Assembly (NCBI GenBank): GCA_037783545.1
Contig: JBBELK010000450.1
Coordinates: forward strand, 372,001 to 436,000
Origin: Henricia sp. BOLD:AAB3569
Lineage: Eukaryota; Echinodermata; Asteroidea; Spinulosida; Echinasteridae
DNA: 64,000 nt
Direction: 5' to 3'
Under the pieces are notes generated by a model. The model saw only the letters and a program-made list of their open reading frames with translations. It had not been told where the DNA came from and made no database searches. The translations under genes and the position numbers were made by a program. This document shows, in pieces, positions 43,501 through 51,200 of this stretch; within the stretch, counting starts at the first letter, position 1; each line of letters starts with the position of its first letter.

Positions 43501-44878
43501 TAAGATGAGAAAAGCAGTTTCCAACAAATACAAAAATAAAGTGAAACTTCATTTTTTTGTCTCATACCAAGTTTGGCTTACCTATCGCCCCCAATCTACC
43601 CGCAATGCTGCTTATCTCAAAATTGTCTTGGTTTGTTTTGAGATTTTATTGCACCACAGAGCGAGAAAATATCATCCGTCTTATTTTTTCGAAGTCTCCA
43701 AGATTACAATCGAGATTAATCGCACACATGTATTGGTGTTTTCAACGATGCACGGATGATTTACCACACGTTTTAATTACAAGTTGGCATTCCAAGTACT
43801 GTACATGTAATATTAATATCCAAAACTTTGCAGTGCTTTCTATGAAAATATTTTTGGTCATTTTCTGGCAGTCCTATCAATCTTTCTGGAAGCAATGTCT
43901 GCTTATTTATTTATATGTTCCTTGTCACTGAGCAAATGTAACGGAAGCTATCTCATATGAGCGTCATTATTAATCTGAACCACATTGACATAATTTATAT
44001 CTGCCAGGCATGGGCAGAAATATCTCTGGGGAGATAATTTTTGTACTTGTACAAGGCTGTGAAATTTTATTATGACTGTTTTGAACTCGGAATAATGTCA
44101 TTACTGGACAGGAACTAGGAGTTGAGGACACTGTAATTTTTGCCTTAGATTGAAAACCAATCTGATTTATTTATTGATTTTTTTGGCAAAGTAGCCAGAC
44201 AAAAATCAAAATGACATGGAAACAAATTTTAACAGATAAAATATTTGTGATATTTATACACTGTAGAGTACATGTAATCTAATTGAGACATTTGTCACCT
44301 CAAAAGGCACTGATGATAGATCACGTGAGAAATTTGACTCCTTTTTAAAATCAATTAATACTAAAATAGTGAATTCAGATAATTTTTAGAGCTGTATTTT
44401 ATTATTAAATCACAAGTCGAAACACACAAATGGGAAGTTTCACAAGTCACAAAAATGCTGTAACTTCACTGGTCTTGAGCAAGTTAGTAGACAATTTGTA
44501 CAGGGAGATTAAAGAAAGATATGTTGTCAGATTATCTGCTACCTATTGGGGGCTAAAGTTATCTTGGAACAAGTTACTTCTGCTATTTTAAGAGAAGATA
44601 AAAACATTTGTGGGAAAATATCGTGATTGCCAAAAGGGGCTGTAAACCCGAGAAAGACGCATGTTTCTTCTCATACCAGCTTATTTTCCCCTCTCCCCAA
44701 CTCCACAGTGGGTGACTACCCTCCTCAGATGAACCCCAAGAAGAAGATATTTGAGCAGATTAAACCCTACCTTCGGACAGACGCCAATAAAGTCGCCGGG
44801 TACAAGGGGGCGCCCTTTATGGTGGAAGGCAAGGGTGTATGCAGGGCACCGACACTGCCGGATGCTGAAGTTCGTTAG
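31525..44878 (+). CDS. AIMP1: AIMP1/p43: tRNA-binding scaffold of the multi-aminoacyl-tRNA-synthetase complex
   Basis: Six coding exons, all with AG/GT borders: 31,525-31,633; 36,217-36,327; 36,532-36,705; 37,752-37,963; 41,711-41,879; 44,709-44,878 (TAG). Phases agree throughout and give 314 residues (human about 312). Residues 1-75 form a predicted coiled coil (RLEQHAEQADHMIARLKNQL), the region that in the family binds arginyl- and glutaminyl-tRNA synthetases. 76-150 is a Pro/Ser/Lys-rich linker with KKEKKAK. 153-254 is the OB-fold tRNA-binding domain (DLRIG, RHPDADTLYVE, RTVVSGLV, CNLKPAKMRGVLSQAM). 255-314 is the EMAP-II C-terminal extension ending KGVCRAPTLPDAEVR. Cytosolic. The introns hold many transposons; the short intron 2 (204 bp) is clean. 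Confidence 0.95.
31889..33143 (+). mobile_element. TTAA-flanked AGGGCC element, plus copy, split by a hAT-like insertion
   Basis: TTAA at 31,885 and 33,144. Apart from the 32,000-32,676 insertion it matches 18,376-18,948 in inverse orientation, including GGATTTTTATCAATGACAT, CAAGAGGCAAACACAGGAAA and CAGCGCCCTCTGTCTGTGAT. Lies in AIMP1 intron 1. The 134-codon frame at 32,734 belongs to this repeat. Confidence 0.85.
32000..32676. mobile_element. hAT-like element nested in the TTAA element, 5-bp target duplication
   Basis: The ends CAGCGTTCGAATTAGC and (inverted) CAGTGTTTGCCCTTAAC are typical CAG-type hAT ends. CTAAG is duplicated exactly at 31,995-31,999 and 32,677-32,681. The uninterrupted copy at 18,376-18,948 shows the empty site, confirming the boundaries. 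677 bp with no transposase frame. Both ends carry GGCCA(A/G)/TGGCC motifs. Confidence 0.85.
33150..33465 (-). mobile_element. tRNA-derived SINE, family A, copy 2
   Basis: Minus orientation: the tail (AAT)n appears as TTATTATTATT at 33,150. The body is near-identical to copy 1 and extends to a B-box remnant (GGTTCGAACC inverse near 33,440). It sits directly against the TTAA border of the preceding element, in AIMP1 intron 1. Confidence 0.9.
33735..34040. other. AIMP1 intron 1 spacer
   Basis: Nothing recognised. GTTGGTGCTAAATACAGTAG near 33,698 resembles the inverse of sequence near 31,790, so it may be the right end of an old element enclosing the others, but the match is loose. Confidence 0.35.
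34045..34575. repeat. Foldback repeat in AIMP1 intron 1
   Basis: The arms at about 34,045-34,240 and 34,430-34,575 are inverse copies (for example TTTAACTGAGTGAGTTTCAT against ATGAAATTCACTCAGTTAAA, and GCCACTTTCGACTT against AAGTCGAAAGTGGC). The central 190 bp is unique. Divergence between arms suggests an old insertion. Confidence 0.7.
34576..35632. other. AIMP1 intron 1 spacer
   Basis: No feature resolved. Short open frames such as 35,227-35,409 lack domain signs. Confidence 0.45.
35634..35880. mobile_element. TA-flanked MITE, GGGTGTTTCTATAAATTAGG ends
   Basis: The ends GGGTGTTTCTATAAATTAGG and (inverted) GGGTCTTTCTATAAATTAGG, then GGTCCA, with TA on both sides. About 247 bp. The start GGGTCTTTC resembles the GGGTCTTTCCACAG family, so the two may share a transposase. 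Confidence 0.8.
35985..36155. repeat. Repeat with TATAGTGGCCACT motifs, copy 1
   Basis: CTATAGTGGCCACTCTCGG, CATAAACAGGTGGCC and GTCATTTGGGACCAA also occur at 54,748-54,930. GTGGCCACTATAAACAGGTGG is seen in both orientations, suggesting an internal inverted repeat. It ends about 60 bp before AIMP1 exon 2. Confidence 0.7.
36706..37751. other. AIMP1 intron 3, nothing recognised
   Basis: About 1 kb of AT-rich intronic sequence. No inverted-repeat element or RNA was seen. Confidence 0.5.
38027..38257. mobile_element. 231-bp TIR element, GAGTTATATATAGAAAACTA ends
   Basis: GAGTTATATATAGAAAACTA plus GAGTG at the left is matched exactly inverted at the right. The interior contains inverse segments ATGGACGCCGCCATTTTGAC/CATGGCGCCGCCCACAT and TAACGCTATG/CATAGCGTTA, so the whole is nearly palindromic. 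In AIMP1 intron 4. Confidence 0.85.
38912..39357. mobile_element. Palindromic element with GGGTCTTT(T/C)CAC ends, diverged relative
   Basis: The ends TTGGGTCTTTTCACAGTAAC and (inverted) AATGAGTCTTTCCACGGTAT resemble the 3,095/6,869 family, but the core is different: TTCCAATATACGCTCGTACC against its inverse around 39,130. The arms also share GGGTTACAAATAGTGTGACA. About 445 bp in AIMP1 intron 4. Confidence 0.8.
39428..39550. repeat. Small hairpin with GAATGGAAC/GTTCCATTC arms
   Basis: ATTCGTTCCATTGAACGAAT and GAGTTGAATGGAATAATTCC motifs alternate, with AACGAGGCAGAGCCGAGTT in the centre. An imperfect foldback of about 120 bp. Confidence 0.45.
39569..39948. mobile_element. TIR element, TTTATATAACGTCCAAAGAG ends
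   Basis: The left TTTATATAACGTCCAAAGAG and TGTCATTTGATTG recur inverted at 39,905-39,948. The interior has a short tandem of CCGTGCAATGGAAAC units and CGCGCGT stretches. About 380 bp in AIMP1 intron 4. Confidence 0.7.
40518..40868 (-). mobile_element. tRNA-derived SINE, family A, copy 3 (with tRNA-like head)
   Basis: Read on the minus strand it begins CGATGGCCGAGTGGTTTGGG (A box), then an anticodon-arm-like CGCAATCATA and the B box GGGTTCGAACC, followed by the shared body and the (AAT)n tail near 40,520. The head resembles class II (Ser/Leu-type) tRNA genes. Confidence 0.9.
40980..41370. mobile_element. hAT-like MITE, CAGTGTTCTCC family, copy 1
   Basis: The ends CAGTGTTCTCCGCTGC and (inverted) CAGCGTTCTCCACTAC, with a 5-bp target duplication CTGAT (40,975-40,979 and 41,371-41,375). 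Contains TTTTGTCC(A/G)GGCG motifs near both ends. Related copy at 59,030-59,400. In AIMP1 intron 4. Confidence 0.88.
42182..42474. mobile_element. MITE with AACTACTTTTCCCG ends, copy 2
   Basis: Near-identical to 4,696-5,006 apart from a deletion of about 20 bp near the right end. In AIMP1 intron 5. Confidence 0.85.
42475..44708. other. AIMP1 intron 5, mostly featureless
   Basis: AT-rich. A hairpin at about 43,119-43,176 pairs TACTGCGTGTGTGCGCG with CACGCACACGCAGTA. The open frames at 43,484-43,931 have no recognisable domain. No other feature seen. Confidence 0.5.
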
Positions 44879-45049
44879 TGTCTGTAGTAATCAACGTTGA
44901 ATGCTTTTAAAGAAAAACAAATAATGAAAACTACTTACAATAAGTTAAGGATATTGCTTTTTGGTATGTTGTCAATTTTGGATTTTTTTTTTCTCCAAAT
45001 GACTGCCTTCACCTATTCCTGTGACAAGATGTGTCTGTCATGCAGATAT

Positions 45050-45425
45050 AAGGTGGGGTGTTATGGCCGAGCGGTCTAGTGCGTCAAACTCAAGTTCCTG
45101 TGCCAGTACTAGAATGTGGGTTCGATTCCGGGCCGTGACGGGTTGTAGCACTTATGCTCTCGAGCAAGGCACTTAATCACACTTGTTCCGTCCTTCGGAA
45201 GGGATGTAAAGCCGTTGGTCCAGTGTGTTAGGTAATGGTAACGCACTCTAAAGATTCCAGAGCATTCTTTCGTGAAGAGCAAGGGGATTCCCTGGTGTCT
45301 CTGGCCATTTCTAATTCTAATTCTTCATGGGTTTCCTCACGCTTGCGAGTTACAGTGCAATGAGCACTATTGAGGAATTCTTGGTACCAGAAAGAAATAA
45401 TAATAATAATAATAATAATAATAAG
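45050..45425 (+). mobile_element. tRNA-derived SINE, family A, copy 4 (complete)
   Basis: Head GTTATGGCCGAGCGGTCTAG (A box) and GTGGGTTCGATTCCGGG (B box), a body with CTCGAGCAAGGCACTTAATC and CCTTCGGAAGGGATGTAAAG, and an (AAT)n tail with nine or so units at 45,395-45,423. It lies about 170 bp after the AIMP1 stop. The GAGCAAGGCACTTAA stretch resembles conserved SINE body motifs such as those of V-SINEs; that link is from memory. Confidence 0.92.
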
Positions 45426-45531
45426 AACCCTGGATGCTATAAAAACGGTCGCCCCAATAGGTAAAACATAGTTTTAACTGTCAGTCTAATCATATACAAA
45501 TTCATTAAAGTGGAATGCATGTATAACCTCA

Positions 45532-45537
45532 ATAAAA
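45532..45537 (+). terminator. Possible AIMP1 polyadenylation signal
   Basis: First clear AATAAA on the plus strand after the AIMP1 stop codon, beyond the SINE. The alternative is an unlisted variant signal nearer the stop. Position inferred only. Confidence 0.25.
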
Positions 45538-45841
45538 TATCTGAGTACACCCCACAATATCTTTCTTATTGTGAGTAGTGTATTTTAATTCACAATTTTT
45601 CTTATAAATTTAAGTAAAATTACAATTTGAAAGCGAACATTGTATGGACCTCTTTGTGATTTTTACAAATCAATATAGTCCATCAGTTGTCTTCAGTCAT
45701 ATCCGGGTTGTGTTCCAAATACGCAAACATTTGCAACGTTTGCGAACAACTGGTACCCGGCTTCCCATAGATGAGTGCAGAAAAGCACTGTAACCAGTGG
45801 CGATCATTGGCAACGTTCGCAAAAGTGGAACACAAAAGGCA

Positions 45842-46061
45842 CCAATTTCACGGCACTGTTTAGCACAAAAATTTGCTTAGCACATCATTTATTTCCTTTA
45901 TATTAGTTCCCAGCCAAAATCGTATGTGACGTGTATTTACTCACTGTTTTACTACATGTACTCTTTCTAAAAACAAAATATGGCAGGCAACCCATTTTAC
46001 TAGAAAAATAAATGCTGTGCTAAGCAAATGTTTGTGCTAAACAGCGCCATGATAATGGCCC
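45842..46061. mobile_element. TIR element, CCAATTTCACGGCACTGTTTA ends
   Basis: The left CAATTTCACGGCACTGTTTA and TTTGCTTAGCAC recur inverted at 46,018-46,061. About 220 bp with no coding. The end style is like the 21,904-22,821 element. Confidence 0.75.
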
Positions 46062-46285
46062 ACTAATAGTGTAGTTTACTGGTAAATCTGTTAATCCAAC
46101 AGTGATTACTGAAGTGTGTCACCATGCTGAGCGAGTCAATAACTACTCTATCTCTCAGTCTAACTAATCACCCAAATATAATCCAAGTGTTGACATATAA
46201 ATCTGTAGTGGGAATGCTCCAATGTGGACATGAATTAATGAGATGGATTTTGTTCCAAGCTAACAATAATAAAATACCTCCCCAA

Positions 46286-46822
46286 AATATACTGAAATGC
46301 AAAAGAAACTTACCACCTTTTAAACCTTTTAGTTTAAATAGTAACTAATTTGTGGACAATAGTGTCCTCACTGTCGGACCAAACGGTGTCTGAAGATCAC
46401 TTGAACCTTCAATGGTCACTTTTCATGGCACAGCTGTTGAACAGTTGTTTTGACTGTCAGTAATTAGCCAAGGGGTATGGGATGATTGTAATGAGCTGCA
46501 CCTGATGTCTTAATGTTGGCTTTAAAAAGCCAGTGCAAAATGGGCATTTCAAGCAACATGCCACGATTGTCGGGGGGATCAACGGCAGTATGCGCCGACG
46601 ATGCACTGCCTGTATCCAAATCAATGGTGGCCACACACGCTATTGAAAGGGACTGACATTGCACCCTCTTCTGTTCTTTACTGTAGAACAAACTGATGAG
46701 ATGGTGTATCTTGGTCAAAAACATGTTTTAATTAGCAATTGTTGGTTTGTTATATTTTGAACTGTTACAATTTCATTACATTTTAAACAAGTGGTAAGTT
46801 TCTTTTGCGTTTCAGTATACGT
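46286..46822. repeat. Inverted repeat pair around a 450-bp spacer
   Basis: TACTGAAATGCAAAAGAAAC at 46,290 and TTACCAC return inverted at 46,784-46,822. The spacer includes a 38-codon plus-strand frame (MGISSNMPRLSGGSTAVC...) that I do not recognise. May be an element; no target duplication seen. Confidence 0.5.
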
Positions 46823-46829
46823 CCACTAA

Positions 46830-47035
46830 CACAAAATTTGTAATCTCCAATTTGGATGTGGAAACAAAAACGGTGTTATCTCTGCACTGCTTTATGAAAC
46901 GGATAAATTAGTTTACAAAATATCGGTGGATTCTTGAAAATATACTGCTTGAGAATGCAAATTTTTAGAATGGTAATGAAAAATGACAAATTACATCGTA
47001 TCCAAATGTCAACACCCATGGGGAAAAAAGGAAGA
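46830..47035 (+). repeat. Dispersed repeat shared with 12,785 and 50,130
   Basis: Shares TCCAATTTGGATGTGGAAAC, GGATAAATTAGTTTACAAAA and AACACCCATGGGG with 12,785-13,020. Confidence 0.65.
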
Positions 47036-48278
47036 TTCCGTACATGATAAAGACATGGCTGATCATCAGTCTTGGTAAATTGCTTTATTGGTAATCGGCT
47101 TGGTGAGTGATGTTTTATAGCATAAATAAGCCATAATTATATTATGTGGATGCTATAAATTTACATGTAGATTGTTATGCTATGATCAAATTGATTAAAA
47201 CTCTAAATCTTGAACTTCACAAATTTTAAAGGTTTACATGGTTTACCTTGCATTTTCTTTTGTGTTGTTTCATTCAATTCATTGGAATTATTTAATTCGT
47301 GCAGAATATTTAAATTCAAGTTTAAATTGATAAAACAGTGGCAGTATTTTGATAATTTGATCACTTTATACAAAACAAGGATTTTGACAAATATTACAGC
47401 TAATAAGTGAGAAAGTGGTATGCCAGGGGTGCCACACAGTTTGACACATGCACAGTAAACGAGGTTGCCTGCAAAGGGTTTCGCTCGTACCCAGCTCGGC
47501 GAGCTGGGTACGAGCGAAGCAAGAGGCTGTCCGTGCTTAGACTATTGAGGGCGCTAATTAAGCCGCCGGCATCGTGTTTAATTTTTTCTCGGCATCTACA
47601 TACCGTCTACGGGAAGTTGTTTTGAGGTAATTTTGACTGTTCAAAATATTATATTTATTAACCCAGACATTGACTCGTTTGGGAGAAAATGCAGGGTTTA
47701 ATTTAGCCGCCACTTATTCTATATTTTCATGACAAAGGCCAACAAAAAGAATATTTTGATGGGGTACAAAATGTAGATCGAGATTCTCACGTAGGCCTAC
47801 GCACGTTTTGATACATGTATATAGTGAAAAAGGGGTGCCAAAGGGGCGGATTGCATAACAATTGATAGGTGCATTACTGCCGGGTTTCTTATCCAACTTT
47901 GAGTTTGGGAAGGGGTGATCGGTGTTACGTGCATAACAGATAAGAGGGAAACATGAGAAACATTTCATGATTTTACCAAAAAAATTGAGAGTTGTGTTGT
48001 TAAAAACAAAGCTGAGTGCGAGTTGTCAAGAACTTAAGAAGGTCATATTGTTGCAACCAGCTTTTCATCCCTGATTGAAAGGGCAGCTTTTTGGGATTTT
48101 GAGATAAACGAATATTTTGGTTCCTGTAAAATAAACTCAACGATATAACTCCGCAGGCTCCGTGAAGGCGTAACATTGTCCCAGAGCCTACGGAGGTACT
48201 TGGCCGCAGAATCATAGAATGGGGCTGTGTTAAAGCTAATCAAATGAATATTTATTTGGAACAGATCGATTAACCGTG
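47036..48278. other. Intergenic DNA upstream of GSTCD
   Basis: Contains a short perfect hairpin at 47,482-47,520 (TCGCTCGTACCCAGCTCG and inverse). The GSTCD promoter should lie here; I see no convincing TATA box or CpG-rich core. No INTS12-like gene is present, although INTS12 sits head-to-head with GSTCD in vertebrates. Confidence 0.45.
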
Positions 48279-51200
48279 ATGGAGCGATTATATCTTCCAG
48301 TTGAAGGGGAGCAACTGACAAGACAGGCAAAGACCGTTGTCTTCCTGTGCCAGTATTGTGGCTGGGACTTGTTTGAACTCGGTTTTGTTCAGATCGCATC
48401 TCAAGAAGAGGCAAAAGGCAATGAAAAACACCAACAAGAGACGACGTTATCTGAACGTAAATTATCCAAAGCTGATAAACTACCCAACTTGTGTTGCATG
48501 AAGGAATATGGAGGTGACAGAAATGCTGGGCAAACAGATGGGGGTGTTGGCACGTCGACCTGTAGAGCATTTAAGGCTGTTGATGAGAATTCTGTTGGGA
48601 AACTTTCAGCTGAAAAGCTATCTGTTGGGGATCTTCCTGTTGCGGAGTCTCCAATTGAGGGGCTAACTGTTTGGGACTATTCACTTGGAGAGTTTTCTGT
48701 TGGAAAACCTCTAGAGGAATCTCCCGTTGGTAAGATTGGGGAACCTCTCCTTGTGGAGCCTTTTTTGATTGAAGAGCCTTCTTTTGTGGAACCTTCCTTA
48801 AGAGAGTATTTTGTTAGAGAGCCTCCAGTTATGAAACCTTCCATTGGGGAACCTTCTGCTGGAGAACCTTCTGTTGGAGAACCTTCTGTTGAGTCTTCTA
48901 TTAGAGGGCCTCCATCTGAAGAACCACCCATTGCAGAGATGTCAGCAAAGAAGCCTTTGCTTATAGTGAATTCTGTTGGAGAACATTATGTTGAGAAACC
49001 TTCTTTTAAGGAGTCTTCTATTGGATTGATTTCTGTTAAGGATCCACCCATTGGGAAGCCTTCTGCAAGAGACTCTTTTGTTGTGGAGCCTTTCATTATT
49101 GGAGATTATTCTGTTGAGGAGCATTCTTGTGAAAAGTCTTCTCTTGGAGAACTTTCTGTTGAGGAACCTTTCGATGTGGAGTCTCCTGCAGCTAAACGTT
49201 CCATTAAAGATCAAGTGTGCAGTAATGTTGAACCCTATGAAGTGAATTCCAACCAAAACAGTTCTCATCAAGCAAGAAGCTTTACCGACCGACTAGCTAA
49301 AATCAGTTTACAGCCTTGGGATGGTCTACCTGTGCACATCACAGTCAAGGACCTGAGGGATGTTGATTGGCTTGTCCAGCAGTGCTGTTTGCCAGCCATT
49401 GTAGGATCAGAAGGACAAACGTGCTATGCAGGATTGTGTGCTGTACTGAGGAGGATTGTTAAGAAAGCACAGGAAAGATACCCACAGAGGAACTTTGGGG
49501 CTCTTTTGGTAAGTGAACTAATATTAGCATCAATGATGATCCAGAAGTTAGTAGTTTGCAAGGATTGTTCTGTTTGTTACAATGCAGTTTGGTCCAATGT
49601 TCAAGAAAATGTTGAGCAAACGTCTTAATTACTTGACCCCCAGGCAGTGATTCAAATGCATAAACACTGGTACCAGTATGTATGCCCTTGAGCAAGGTAC
49701 TTTGCCACACATTGCTTCTCTCCACCCAAGAGTACCAGTAAATGGGTACCTGCCTCCAGGCAGTGATGCAATGCCCTTGTGCAAAGTACTTTGCCATACA
49801 TTTGCTGAGAGGGCAGTGAATATTGATGTTTGATTAAAACCATTGAGTGCCTGATAGGCAGCCAGGGCTGTATACTCCCAGGGAGCTGAGATGATATATG
49901 AAGTGATTTAACATGTTTAAAGGAGTACTGTCAGAAGATGATAAAATTGTCTCATTTTGTACATGTATTAGAGTTTGTTTTAAAGGAGCGTGACCAGAGT
50001 TTCTGGAAAATAGTTTTCGATGTAACTTACCAATATTATCAAGTAACTTCCATACACACCTCCCATGTCCCAAAAACCCGAAAACATTCGCAATTTCCAG
50101 TAAAAAATTGAACAAAACTATCGAGTCGGCTTTCAGCGGATAAACGTTGATACTGGAAAATTAGTTTACAAATAATCGGTGGATTTTCGACGATATCCTC
50201 GGAAATATGTGGCCTAGAAGCGCGGGAGTTTTAGTTTCGTAATCAGAAAAATATAACGAATGTTATGATATAAAAATCTCATGACCCATAAGGTAAGTCC
50301 CGGGGAGTTATGGGTAAAAAAAAGTGATCTGGTCACACTCCTTTAAATGATAACATGGACATTTATGTTATATGACGAATACATCTTTTTAAAAATTGAA
50401 ATAAAAATGACTTCTGGGCACTGCCATGACACTAAAAGTGAACCTCTGTGCCAGCCGTTCTCCACCATCTACCGCTAGCGGGCGCTTTTCATCGTGACGT
50501 CAGCGCGGCTGCCTGATCTAGCTAGCTAGCTAGCTGCATACAGCTAGCTACCTGGCTACAGGGTACCATACCCACGCACGCCGCGCTGCAATTTTCCCGA
50601 CTCGCTCTTCTTCGGCGCTGGTTTTGTCAACATATGTTTTGATATTTTGATGGTGGTTTTGTAGTTCTTCTTCTGTAAACTCCGGTTCGAACATGAACTC
50701 TTCAATGTTTTCTGTGTCCTAAAATTGCATCGTTTTTCTGCTGTTTGCCGTCCGCGCTCGTTTAGGAAATTCCGTGGTCGATCACATGGTACGTACACAC
50801 GACACAACGTTCATTCGGCCGGAAAAGCTTCGCTGCCAGAGGGCCGTGCAAAGTACCAGCGATACAAACGCAGCCGGCGTGACGTCATGTCCTTCGAGGT
50901 ATTGGAGCGCGAAAACGGGGCTTGAATAAAAATATGGCGCGGCCCATTCACAACAAAACGGGGTAATTTTGCCCCCTTTTCCTGGTTTTACTTATAAACC
51001 ATGTGGAAACATGCCAAATAAAAATCAGTACACTAACAAGTCACTATACTTGGGGTTGTTTCAAAGCCATCTTTGCCTTTAATGACAGTACTCCTTTAAG
51101 GGAGCCGAAGATCAGGAGTAATAAAAATGTTGGCACTTTGATCTTGGTTTTCCAGATGGTTTTCCAGAAGTGTGTGATATAAGTCCATTGTTATTTTGTA

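Noticed and set aside
45050-45140. Possible genuine tRNA gene (A and B boxes)
   Set aside because: The acceptor stem does not close and the sequence continues into a SINE body with an (AAT)n tail.
47036-48278. INTS12 head-to-head with GSTCD, as in vertebrates
   Set aside because: No PHD-finger or other INTS12-like coding sequence on either strand upstream of GSTCD.
48043-49271. Several antisense frames (84-175 codons) over GSTCD exon 1
   Set aside because: Mirror images of the conserved plus-strand coding sequence and its Ser/Glu/Pro repeats.
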